Source: Liolophura sinensis (taxonomy: Eukaryota; Mollusca; Polyplacophora; Chitonida; Chitonidae). Taken from it: a DNA stretch of 64,000 nt. Every line of letters starts with the position of its first letter. The first letter of the stretch is position 1. The notes under the pieces are model-generated. The model worked only from the letters and a program-made list of their open reading frames with translations. It did no database searches and was not told the origin of the DNA. Below are positions 22,791 to 32,947 of the stretch, piece by piece. The stretch covers positions 9,870,017 through 9,934,016 of the forward strand of contig NC_088307.1 of NCBI RefSeq assembly GCF_032854445.1, written 5' to 3'. The position numbers were made by a program, and so were the translations under genes.

Positions 22791-23629
22791 TTTTAAAAGT
22801 CAGTTTAATAGATTCACCTACCCACTCTGGCAACAATATTGTCTTTTCTAACATGTGTATGTAAAACAAAGTTTTCCATTATTGTCAAGTCGTTCAAGAA
22901 CAGCTTTGATTTGATTTTGATCTTAATTTTGATTTTGGTTCCCTTTAACTTATTTTGTAAAGCCATGTATATTTCAGTTTTTGTCTGTATTAATTGGTGT
23001 GTATATATGTGTTGGCTTTATTGTTAATAGAACCTCTCGTGGCCATTAACCTGTAGGAAATCCTCGTAAAAATATAAAGAATTAAATGTAATGAAATTAA
23101 ACTTAATTTGCAAGGCGTGGCCCTTGATGGGTCGATTGCCACAATGCCCTGTGACAACACAGGGAAATCTAGCAAATTTCCAATCATGGAGTGGGACTGA
23201 ACCAACACCGCTTGTGTCCTAACGATTGAAAGACGAACATGTCAAGAGTAAAGGCAAGACTTGCCCAAATGTATATACACATCGATAGAATATTGCACAT
23301 TAGGTATAAAAAGTGTGTCTTTTAAATTTTATGATGTTGCAAGGATGGAAGGAGGAAAGCATTTATATTGCAGGTGAACAAACACTTTCAGAAAAACATG
23401 ATTAAAATTATTGTAGTTGAACACTGTTAAATTAACACCTTTAGGTAATGTGTTCAGCATTGTAAATGTCAAGGCTCTTTTAACAATTTTAACATTATGT
23501 TTCAACTTGGAAACAATAATTACGTGGCCTAACAGTTTATAATGTTGTGGCTCATTTTACAACATAGAACATAGCACTATCATTTTAACATTTAAAAAAA
23601 AAAGAGAATGATGTGATTTTATTGCAAGA

Positions 23630-23780
23630 ATATTTTCATTACCAGAAGATTTTAACTGCTAAAAGTTTTATATTGCTAGAAGATTTTCAGTACCAGGAGA
23701 TTTTCATTGCTATAGGAGATTTTTTATTGCTACAAGATTTTTATTGCTAGTAGATTTTTATTACTTAAACACTTCATTAA
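23630..23780. repeat. Short degenerate repeat 'attgctagaagattttt'
   Basis: Six to seven imperfect 16-25 bp units of the form 'agattttcattgcta'. Low complexity. Confidence 0.7.
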
Positions 23781-23799
23781 GCTAATTCTTTTTTTTTTT

Positions 23800-25070
23800 G
23801 CTATTTCTTCACATGCATGTATCGTTAAAAAGTTTGAATATTGTATCATTTAAGTGACACTGACAAATGGAAACGTATTTTTGCGTTCTTAGATAAATGT
23901 CTGTTCTCATAAAATGCCAACATTTCTAAATGTTCAAATGTTTCTAATACAAAAACATAGACGTGTCCTTAATTGTTTATCGCTTCACTCGATTAAGCTG
24001 ACTTGATCTCAACTGGCAATAGATGACCCCAGTTGACTTTCTCTTTTGTCAACCCTGTGTTCTGTTACTGAAGTAGCCTCCAGTAACATAGACTGATACG
24101 AGCCAGTTGCGGAAATGAAAGGAAAATCCCTGAAGGTAGGAAATCCCCACGAAAAGTACAGAACATGACGCAATCAATCAGCCAGGTAACGAGTCTGTAT
24201 ATCCGTAAAGTGAATCATTGGTTGCCGTTCCCGGAATCAGCCAGCTGGATCAGTCCATTCTTTTGTATTGGTAGGTTAATTGTTCAGGAAGATTAAATGG
24301 TATCATATTGTGCAGAGTACATACTAAAAGCTGCATTACGAAGGCGAACAGGTGAGAAAGGTGCCTGGAGAATGCTGATGAAAATGCAGGTAGCCACATT
24401 CTCTGTTGGTCAGAAAGTGAGGCAGAAAGTGTTGGATGAGGTCCGGATATGGTAATGAAAATGTGTAGCAGGTGTTGATGAGTGGAATGGGGTGACAGGT
24501 ACCTGCATTAGATATCGGTGCTGTGAGTATGGCAGCAGAAAGTGCTGGATGAGGTCTTGGTATGGTAATGAGATTGTGAAGCGGGTGTTGATCTGGTAAG
24601 AACTGTGCCCATATGTTTACTCACTCACATGCAGCAATATAGCTCCGTTTAGTAACGGAGCAAACAGATTCGCACGCTGTAACAACATGTACACATCAGA
24701 CTTATCACCTCTGACTCTCGCCTTCATGATAAATTTTCGTATTTCAGCTGTTAAAATATGTTCTGTTAAACTATGAAAGCTGCGTATTCAATAATCGACT
24801 AGCAAACCATCTAGTACAATATCTCTGTTTGCTATTCTGGACACGTATGTGAACAGGCAGTTATGGAATTGTGGAAATGCCAATCCCTAGTATTTATCAC
24901 TAGATATTATAAACAGACAACTTCAACACAAACATGTTCTGCGTTATACATTATGCAAACAACGCCAAAAATTATGATAATGTCATGTTTGCCACGCCGA
25001 AATTATGCTAATGTTATATTTGCAATGCCGAAATTATGCTAATGTTATGTATAAGTACTTACAGCATTTA
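23800..25070. other. Stretch without a recognisable gene
   Basis: No ORF with homology and no splice-flanked exon. A short triple repeat 'cgaaattatgctaatgttat' lies at 24970-25045. Confidence 0.5.
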
Positions 25071-25079
25071 CGTTGTACA

Positions 25080-25262
25080 CTCCACATGTCGGCTTCTTCA
25101 CAGGTCGTGCGTGGGTGGGAAGGTGTGTCAGCAACCTGCGGATGGTCGTGGGTTTTCTCGGGCTCTGCCCGGTTTCCTTGAAGCATAATAGGCCGCGGTC
25201 GTGTAAGTGAAATATACTTGAATACGGCGTAAAATACCAATCAGATAAATAAGTCAATAAAC
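25080..25262 (+). mobile_element. SINE family 1, 3' two-thirds
   Basis: Contains 'aacctgcggatggtcgtggg', 'ctctgcccggtttcc', 'gaatacggcgtaaaatacca' and the tail 'gataaataagt'. Confidence 0.85.
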
Positions 25263-25564
25263 TCTCTATGTCATTTCGCTATATTTTAGAGATATTGTTG
25301 TGACATGTCGGGAGCACCCACCATTTCACGCACTGTTGTAAAAAAATGTAGAGGACATTCCCCAGTTCGTTTTTGATATTTCTCGAAAAAACAATCGCAT
25401 AGATGTGAATGATTAAGGATTACAATAGGAAAGTATTATATTTTTTAATCCCGTGAGGTGGCGCTAGTGCGAAGCAGGACCTTGACCCATTGTTTCGTCA
25501 AACATTGTAGCGAACGTCTACACTGTTACAATGTGTTAGTTTCTATTGTAAGATTCTACTGTCT

Positions 25565-25632
25565 TTAATGTGACGTCATCATAATGAGCTTGGAGAGGAA
25601 CATTTGACGTCAATAAAATGACGTCAAAAAAA
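25565..25632. promoter_or_regulatory. Three TGACGTCA/TGACGT sites in 60 bp
   Basis: 'gtgacgtcatca' (about 25571), 'tgacgtcaata' (about 25607) and 'tgacgtcaaaa' (about 25620). These match CRE-type ATF/CREB sites. No adjacent start site is visible; the nearest gene ends 0.9 kb to the right. Confidence 0.4.
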
Positions 25633-26129
25633 AGTCCTGCTGCCGAACGTTTGATCGTGTCAGGATTATCGGTGAAACACGCCAGTTTACACGGCTTGTG
25701 TATATCACAAGTAAAAGTGGAATATTTCATCGATCATCCCGTCAGACCATTGCCGGTAAAATGACAACACATAAACGACAGCAGTTGTTTTTAATTTCTC
25801 CACTCCTTTATTATCATTATCAAATTTTCGACGTTCCAGTCCATACAATGATAGGTACGATTATGGTACAGTCTCTTTTGGTCACACGTCCAATATTTTT
25901 GTTGCATTTTGTGTTTGTGTTTGGGGGTAGGGGCGGGTATTAAGCATACACTGTATATTTTGCCTAAATATAGTATCAAATACATGTGATTATCAGTAGT
26001 TTCCGGGAACTGTGTAATGGTATTGCTACTGAAATTCCTCTCAAGCACTGTCACCTTCATGCAAGTGTTTGGAAATTAGTAAATATTAAAACTGCATGAT
26101 TGTGACCTTAATGTACATATTTGTAATTA

Positions 26130-26515
26130 CTCTTAGAAAAAATGGTGAACTTGAATAATATATCTGGTTGAAAATGTACAAATCATGTAGAAATGAATTT
26201 GTCGATTACGATAGGCCATACTGATTTTACAAGCAAGGTACAGTCCTGATTTAAGGCTATATTACATTGCTGCAAAGTGCTAAAAAATCATGTCGAAATT
26301 AAGGTAGATTAGAATCTTAAATTTGGCGTTTGCAATGGGATACAGTCTTCAAGTAAAGCTATTTTACGACAGAGTGATAAAAATCATGTAGAAATCAGGC
26401 TTTATCGGGACCTTTCATGTGTAACTTTTGCAATCACTTTACAGTGTTAAGGTTAAATTATTTTGTGACACAGAAGTGAAAATCGGTTAGAAATTAAGTC
26501 AGAACAGAATGTTTC
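26130..26515. repeat. Diverged tandem repeat of about 110-130 bp
   Basis: Three to four poorly conserved units sharing 'aaatcatgtagaaat', 'tttgcaat' and 'gtacagtc..aaggct'. It abuts the 3' end of the minus-strand gene. Confidence 0.5.
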
Positions 26516-26521
26516 ACGATT

Positions 26522-26721
26522 TTAGCAATATCGCCTAGAACTGGCCAAGAGCTGGAAGAGGTTTCCTCCAAAGTAGGCCTCATACATCTGGATAAACACG
26601 AAAATGAGGAAGGAAATGGCATAGTAGAAGCAGATGTGATAGCATGTGGGACCCACAGTGGCCTGGCTAACAGGAGGGCTTTCCCTTACTGGTAATCCTG
26701 TTTTCGGAACGTCTTCGCGAC
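26522..26721 (-). CDS. Unrecognised membrane-protein gene, last exon with transmembrane helix
   Basis: The acceptor is GTTTTTCCAG|GTCGCG; the stop TAA is at 26524-26522. It contains one hydrophobic helix (HICFYYAISFLIFVFIQMY) followed by a short tail 'EAYFGGNLFQLLASSRRYC'. Confidence 0.75.
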
Positions 26722-29700
26722 CTGGAAAAACAAACAAAAAAGAAACTCTTACAGAACGGGAGACTTGAGGACGAGCTACACAAAAGATCCAAATGACAAT
26801 AGTACGCATCGTTTCCTTCTGTGACGTGGCAGTGCGTGTGTATATGTTTTATGAGCACACATGCACCGATAATTTTGACGTAACAAAGGAAAGAGTTCAC
26901 AGCTTTCGAACCGTCTTGATATAGGTGGGAAGGAGTTTTACGAGTTCTCCATTACTTTCCGAACAATCACAAACTAACGAAAAAAAAATGAGAAAATGAA
27001 ACACAAAAATGAGATTTTCTGGACATAAACCCGCAGTAAAAAATGATGCTAATGGGTGGATAATATAGTCTAAGAGATTGCGTTTGGATAAATGTGTAAT
27101 CAACTAAGCGTACTGCGTGATTTCAAACGATAAGATGTTTTATATCTCCGAGACAGAGACTTACTGTTCAATTTTAACATGCTGGCTTTTGTAACTGTTG
27201 ATCAAACTAAAACACGATTTTGGTGATTATAAGAAAGCCATGATGCAAAACTAATTTCTACCGATACGGTTGAAAGGTGAAATGTTGCAGCCATTCGTGG
27301 AATCTTTGAAATGGAAAGATAGTCGTTTTATTGTCTCATTTGATTACTTAGTAAATCTCTTATCAGTTTGTTTTTCTTCTTTGTTACGTTTTCGTTTAGA
27401 GATTTGTTATAGAGATTTATAGACGTTTTTGTTGTGTTTCTTTCCTTTGAAGTCTTATGAATCAAATGAGTTATGCTCTGTAAAAGCAGTGATATCTAAG
27501 AGCTGGAAGCTGACTTGCTCATATGGCTAACAAAATAAAGAACAAAACAACAACAAAAAAAGCAGAAAACACCTTACCTCCAACCCTGACAGTGCTTCTG
27601 ACGGTTTTCTTCGCTTCAAGCTGCGTCTGCAGACGACCTTTGTCCCGGTGAGTCACGGGTGTGGTAGGTGTGTCCCCTAAACTGTGGGAGCGGACCACAC
27701 CTGAGGGGGACAAAGCGATTTGTTAAAATATTTACCGTGTGTGACCTACAATTTCGTCCAAGACTAATTTACTAATGACAAATAATACTGGCCGCCGTCG
27801 TATAAGTCAAATAGTCTTGAGTACAGCGTAAAACACACATCAAATAAATAAACAAGTTGTCTGATTCTAGCATTTCTAATAATCGTAGAAAGATGTTTTG
27901 TGGTTTGTTGGAAAGTAGGATGACATATTATTGGGAACATACAGGCTTCAACACCAAGCCTAGTACTGCATAACTTTTTTTGCCTCCAAAGCGAACTTCG
28001 TTGGACGAATGTTTAGGGCAGTGTGTGAACAACTAGATGTACAAATCGCATTATTGCAGCTTATGTTTATGGGGTGACACTTAAGAAAGGTGTACACTGT
28101 TTAAAATGAAATGCAAATTTGTGGGTGATGTTCAACAACAACATTTATAAACAATTTGGTATGCTCGGTTTGAAACGTTTTTTAAAAGGGAACTTTTAGT
28201 ACGTTTGTCGTCCGAAGTTGAGGTTCCATGATCATGAAACTGTCTTAAACTTAAGTTATATCTTAAAACTAACTTTACTGCGCTTAAAATGTCACTTATA
28301 TACCTTAGCAATTTTTATTTTAAGAGCTACCTTATACTTTCATTACAAAATTGAAAAAAAGCGTTAATGTTTAAATCAACAAGCTAAAATCATGTCTGAA
28401 GTCAAGTTTTTAAAAGGTGGGCACTTTTATAGCAGGTATAAATGATAATGGACGCTGCGGATCAATAATCACAAAGCTGATTTCCAAAACAACAAACACA
28501 AATCACTACAGCGTTAAGAAAGTATAAACGATAAGACAGTATGGCGGACTCTGTCAGTAGTTTTAAATGGTGACAGAAAGGCTCAAAGAAAGCTCTACAT
28601 TCATATAAGGCAGTTTTGTGACCATGGAATCAAGGAATTTTCTCTGTAGCTCACCTGTTGATCGCCATTGTTTTGGTGTAGTTCTACTTGACGTTGATTT
28701 AGGTGATGAAGTCAGTTTCTGTTTGGGAACCTCCGCTGGAACAGCGCACGATGCTGAAAAGGATCTACCAAGGAGCCGGGTAAAACAGTTCAGCTTTGAT
28801 GCGAGACGAGTGGGTTCTTCGCATGAAAATGTGGCAACCCCCGTTTTACCGGAACGATCAGAACTGGTCGGTGTTTTCCTGACCGCATTGGGGTTCCTCA
28901 AGGTTTCCGTCTTCGGTGTTGCATTGAAATCCTTCCCCCGGGGTCGCATGGGGGTGCAGTTTTCCTTTTTCGCAGCAGAGTTATTGGTTCTGGCGGAGAG
29001 TTGCTGAATTTTTTTCTCGTAAGCCAATCTGCTCCTTTCCTGTGCTGAGCTATTCACAAGAGCAGTTGTACCCGTGCAAGAATGAAGACGTCGACCGTCT
29101 AAAGACGACGAAGACTTGTTGGCTAGCTCTTTGGTGCTCTTTCTTGGAGTTTCTTCGGTTTTCTTTGCTTGGTCGCCATGATCTAAAGCATCCCCCTGAC
29201 GACGGAATCTATTCGCGCGCATTTGTGGGCTTGATTGCGGTGAATCCAATGAACCCTTGATACCCTTTCCCTTTCCAATCGGATTCCATCCTTTCGAGCT
29301 CATTGTCGTCGATTTAGGGCTCGGATGTGATTCTCGGGAACCTTTCCTAGCAGTAGATAATTGATCTTTTTTCGTGATTGACAGCCTCGATTTAGTCTGT
29401 TTTTTCCCTTGTCTTTCTTGGTTCGAATCACAGGGCGAATTGATGTTACTGTCGCTTGTACCTTGTAGAGAGTCTAAAATTCATAATTAGCCTAACGTAT
29501 TAAGTCGGCAATCAGAAAACAGCAAGACCGCACACTATTCATTTAATTCATTCAATAAATATTTAAAATGCAAAAAAGATAACAGACAGGAATTTTGCAA
29601 AATTATGGAATTTGGTTCATTGAAATTGAATAGTTTACGAACATTTGAGTTTATTCATTTCGATTCGACTAAGGGGAATAATTCTCACCTGTCTCTGATT

Positions 29701-29806
29701 GTCTTACTGGTAAAAATGGGACTGGGGGAGGCACGCCGAGTAAGGCATACATTGCCGTGACAGCGAATGACAACAGTATCATATCCCCATGAAGGGGCCT
29801 CGTAAC
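26522..29806 (-). CDS. Unrecognised 411-codon gene with N-terminal hydrophobic and C-terminal membrane segments
   Basis: Four minus-strand exons (29806-29689, 29473-28655, 27700-27578, 26721-26522) join with matching phases (1, 1, 1) and consensus GT-AG borders, giving 411 codons from the ATG at 29782. Seen: the N-terminus MILLSFAVTAMYALLG is hydrophobic and signal- or anchor-like. The middle, about 300 residues, is Ser/Thr/Lys/Arg-rich with 'GWNPIGKGKGIKG' and no recognised fold. Residues 374-392 form one membrane segment, and the tail ends RRYC. If the N-terminus is a cleaved signal, this is a type I protein; otherwise it has two membrane passes. No family was recognised and no function is proposed. 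The consistent phases and long open exon make a real gene likely. Confidence 0.72.
27578..27700 (-). CDS. Unrecognised membrane-protein gene, third coding exon
   Basis: This is a 123-nt exon with acceptor CCCTCAG|GTGTGG and donor GGAG|GTAAGG. It encodes VVRSHSLGDTPTTPVTHRDK then GRLQTQLEAKKTVRSTVRVG, phase-compatible with both neighbours. Confidence 0.72.
27786..27856 (+). mobile_element. SINE family 1, 3' end
   Basis: 'tactggccgccgtcgtataa', 'cttgagtacagcgtaaaaca' and an AAAT tail, in an intron of the minus-strand gene. Confidence 0.8.
28655..29473 (-). CDS. Unrecognised membrane-protein gene, large basic exon
   Basis: This is an 819-nt exon with acceptor AATTTTAG|AC and donor CAACAG|GTGAGC. 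It is open throughout. It encodes a low-complexity basic region rich in Ser, Thr, Lys and Arg (for example 'SSKGWNPIGKGKGIKG', 'RTNNSAAKKENC', 'SSPKSTSSRTTPKQW'). It probably lacks stable structure and has many potential phosphorylation sites. Confidence 0.75.
29689..29806 (-). CDS. Unrecognised membrane-protein gene, first coding exon
   Basis: The acceptor is TTTATCCAG (AG at 29808-29807) and the donor is GACAG|GTGAGA. The frame gives VTRPLHGD then MILLSFAVTAMYALLGVPPP. The ATG at 29782-29780 is the first usable in-frame start. Just before it, a tiny upstream ORF ATG-GGG-ATA-TGA ends in a TGA that overlaps that ATG (ATGA). Confidence 0.7.
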
Positions 29807-30411
29807 CTGGATAAATAAAAGAAGAGAAAATACAAGAACGGCCATAACGGGGGAGTTGTTTCATGCAAGCTTCTCTGCTGTCACTAAATAACTGTGCTGA
29901 TAAGTACATCTTTGAAAACATGCTCAAATTAACAATCCCGTTTCCACTTTTTTTTTTTATCAAATATGTTAACACTGTCGTTCATAGTTTCTAACGTTTT
30001 TTCCATAATACATTGTTTCCGCAATAACTGAAGAAAATTATTTATATGTAATCTAATATTTCCAAATGTACTATTATTATTATTGCAAAAAGTATAATAA
30101 AATTTATTAAATATTCATGTCGGTTTCATCCTGCTATTTTTTTTTTCTAATGGATTCATTTTATAGATAGTCCTGTCGTGTTGTCCAACCAGGTTTGTAA
30201 CTCTTGCCGGAAACATTTACCGCTTAGCAGAAAACAAAGAGATGCTCAATGGTTTCTCTTTCTGGCCTGCAAAAACTACGGGTATCAGAAGCTTTCTTTC
30301 CTATATCGTGAAAAGGTACGAGTCTGTACAGATGATGCGATGGAGAAAGGTTTTCTCTGCTGTACAAGAAAGAATGCCCGTGAAAATATCTGGGATATTT
30401 CAAAAGACTTC

Positions 30412-30626
30412 TGTGCAACGACTGGTTGACCCGTATCTATATAATGGCGCGGGCGGGGCAGCTAAGCCCGCGCCACTAGATAAAAGCAGCACTAGATAAA
30501 AGAGCGGTGGAAATCCGTCCTGCGACAAGGAGGTACATTACATACACCCTAAGGATTCCGTGGTCGTCATATGACTGAAAAATTGTTGAGCACGACGTTA
30601 AACCCCAAGCACTCACTCACTAACTC
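30412..30626 (+). mobile_element. SINE family 2, 3' half
   Basis: Shares 'gtgcaacgactggttgaccc', 'agagcggtggaaatccgtcc', 'acaccctaaggattcc' and 'gagcacgacgttaaacccc' plus an ACTC tail with 21740-21963. It contains an extra GC-rich internal hairpin ('gcgcgggcggggc..gcccgcgc'). Confidence 0.85.
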
Positions 30627-30809
30627 AAAAGACTTCTGGGTGAAAGTCTATTTCACCTTTCTACAAACCAGCGTAAATTCGCAATTGCTGAAACATTTCA
30701 CAGGAAGTCCATGTTGTCTCCTACCTAATGAGAGAACACCAGGAAAATTGTCTACGGTGACTTGTATGTAACTTGAATTAAAATAGCAGTTATGTATGGA
30801 AGCCGGGTA

Positions 30810-30925
30810 AGACCACCATCGTTCCATGCGATGCCCGGCGATGGCACGAGGCGATGGTACGATGGCACGAAACGATGACACGATGGCACGAAGCGATGGC
30901 CTGATGATAGGATGATGGCCCTCTC
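30810..30925. repeat. Short repeats 'cgatggcacgaag'
   Basis: About nine imperfect 10-13 bp units around 'gatggcacga', giving an apparent His/Arg/Pro ORF on the minus strand that is a repeat artefact. Confidence 0.85.
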
Positions 30926-31114
30926 CGGCTTCAATAGCTATGTATAATGAAGGCTTACAAAAATAAGTGTTTGGAGCCGAGTTTGGTGAATACTTGAAAA
31001 CCCCTCTTCTTTGCAATTTTCTGTGATATTCTCGGCGAAAATTCAGCAACTCATGAATATTCAGCCTTTTAGAAGATTTTACTGGTAACAGTTTCCCGTA
31101 CCGATCCACAAACC

Positions 31115-31165
31115 CACCCTCCCACCCACCGACAGACCGGCAGACCGACCGACCGACAGAGAGAC
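31115..31165. repeat. (GACC/GACA)n low-complexity run
   Basis: 'cagaccggcagaccgaccga' followed by 'ccgacagagagacaggg'. Confidence 0.8.
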
Positions 31166-31207
31166 AGGGACTAAAAACCTGTTTGCCGCGGCTAATACTA
31201 AACTTGC

Positions 31208-31345
31208 AGGAGCTGGGTGTTCAAAAGTGTTAATCCGGGCTTCAATCTGAATACAAGTTTTACTCTAATTTAAATTTCAAGTGATTTAAGTACAAACTAA
31301 AATTAATACTGGGCTTAATATCTAATGCATTTTTGAGGACCGGAA
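31208..31345. mobile_element. MITE-like palindromic element, family B
   Basis: 'gggtgttcaaaagtgttaat' at the left and 'taatgcatttttgaggaccg' at the right are inverted relatives, with the interior 'taatactgggcttaatatc' as in the 10.9 kb copy. Confidence 0.6.
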
Positions 31346-31579
31346 TACAATGCCACGATATAATCTACATTTTCATATCACGTTATGATGTGAGAAATGT
31401 GATATTCGTAGATCCGCTCCATGGCAACATAACATTGCTACATACCTTCATTTAAAAAGGTCCTAGAAAAATCTGTAAAAAAAAAATATGGTCCTTCTAA
31501 CCGCATAGTTGTATGATGTAAATCAGGGATTAACAAGAAACTGTAGGATGAGGAAGCAGTGCATGCTTTAAGGACTTAC

Positions 31580-31680
31580 CGTTAAACTACTTTAAAATCC
31601 TGGAAAGTTTGAAACAATGTCAGTCCGGCCAGTCGTCCAGTTTTGATACCGTGGAGGATGCCGTTTGTTTACAAGTTGTT
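31580..31680 (-). other. Possible non-coding first exon of the minus-strand membrane-protein gene
   Basis: A consensus donor GTTTAACG|GTAAGTCC lies on the minus strand (GT at 31579-31578). The upstream 80 bases contain no ATG and stops in all frames. Together with the phase-0 acceptor at 29806 this fits a 5'UTR exon spliced 1.77 kb to the first coding exon. The 5' limit is a guess. Confidence 0.4.
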
Positions 31681-31689
31681 GACAATGAC

Positions 31690-31925
31690 AACGATGACGT
31701 CATATAGTCTATTAGACCACGTGACACAGACGAGAATCTCCGCCGTACTTGTTTATCTGTCATCACCATAGCAACAGGAAAGCCAAGGACGGCTTTCCGA
31801 TTACGTCAGAAACGTCACTGCTACGTAGAGCGTTTTAACGTCGTTAACGCAGACGTCATTTTATCGTAGAACGTACTGGCGTAAGGTGTAACGTCAATGA
31901 CGCTAACGTCATTATATCGTGGTAA
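31690..31925. promoter_or_regulatory. ACGTCA/TGACG cluster between two divergent genes
   Basis: Contains a perfect TGACGTCA (about 31695) and at least five further ACGTCA motifs ('attacgtcag', 'aacgtcactg', 'agacgtcatt', 'aacgtcaatg', 'taacgtcatt'). It lies just upstream of the putative non-coding exon on the minus strand and upstream of the plus-strand zinc-finger gene. ATF/CREB factors bind such sites; promoter function is inferred. Confidence 0.45.
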
Positions 31926-32734
31926 GTACCGACGTATACCTTAACGTAACTTACGCTTAAAACACCAAAAGGGCTAGGTCAGCGTCACAAACGTACACAA
32001 GCGTCGTTGACATCAACGCCTTTGCTGAAGCTGCACATGTACCTTGGCTACCGTGACGCTGGGCTACAAAGAAAAACAATGATTGTGTTCAACAGATGGG
32101 GCTGCTGTATTTGTGACGTAATAATCAAAATACAAGTATTTTTATTGTGGCGCTGCGCAGCAAAGAAAACGTTCTTCACTTTGGATACAAGTATTAAACA
32201 CTGCACTTAACACGGAACATGTAACTCCTCGCCTGTAACAAAACGATCCAAAGCTGTGAACTCTTTTGTTCTTTCCCTTTTCTACGTCACAATTATGGGT
32301 GAATACGTGCTTATAAAAAATAAATGAAGTACACTCGCACTACAACGATGCATCCTACTGTCATTTTGACCTTCCGTGTAGCTCGTCCTCGAGTCTCCCA
32401 TTTCAACCTCACTGAAGTCAGGCCCGTCCGCTTGACGGCGACCGCGTTTAGGTAAATATAACCAGCGCTTGACTCGTGATCATCTGATCCACAAAATGAG
32501 CGGGTTTTAACTTTCTCGTCTTAGAATCTATCCGCGTACAGTTTTCAACGCAGGCTTTATATGTTTACAGTGGTTGGGTAGAGTGTTGGGTTTCCGATCT
32601 ATAGGGTAGAATGTTTCGCTTGTAGAAAACCACTACACTGAAAAAAAAATCCTTAATAATCTTTTGGAATAAATCCCACAAGGTACATTTTGTGGGATAT
32701 TCCTCAAATAATAAAAGAAAATCCCAGAAGAACA

Positions 32735-32802
32735 TACGCCGTCGTATAAGTAAAATGTTGTTGAGTATGGCATAAAACACTAATCAAATAAATAAATTTA
32801 AA
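32735..32802 (+). mobile_element. SINE family 1, 3' end
   Basis: 'acgccgtcgtataagtaaaa', 'gagtatggcataaaacacta' and an AAAT tail. Confidence 0.75.
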
Positions 32803-32901
32803 AAAGCAAACAAATATAATACTTTGAGGTGCGTGCAGAACTATTACAATTGCACTCTTTCTCTTCAAGACTGTGACTTTAATTCAAGCTCCTGTTTTCA
32901 G

Positions 32902-32947
32902 ATAACCATACAGACTGAGGAACATTTTCATCAACTTTATTCTCAAG
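32902..32947 (+). CDS. Zinc-finger gene, internal exon
   Basis: 46 nt; acceptor CCTGTTTTCAG, donor TCAAG|GTAAGT. Encodes ITIQTEEHFHQLYSQ plus one base. Confidence 0.6.

Noticed and set aside
28618..29007. 129-codon plus-strand ORF
   Set aside because: Antisense shadow of the large basic exon of the minus-strand gene, whose phases and splice sites are consistent.
30648..31109. 153-codon minus-strand ORF with 'SPRAIVPSPRAI' pattern
   Set aside because: Its centre is the 'gatggcacga' short repeat and there is no splice-compatible link to the adjacent minus-strand gene.
32349..32451. ATG-containing segment ending TTTAG|GTAAAT as first exon of the zinc-finger gene
   Set aside because: It leaves two bases, but the next exon must start in phase 0, so the junction is out of frame. 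It might be a 5'UTR exon only.
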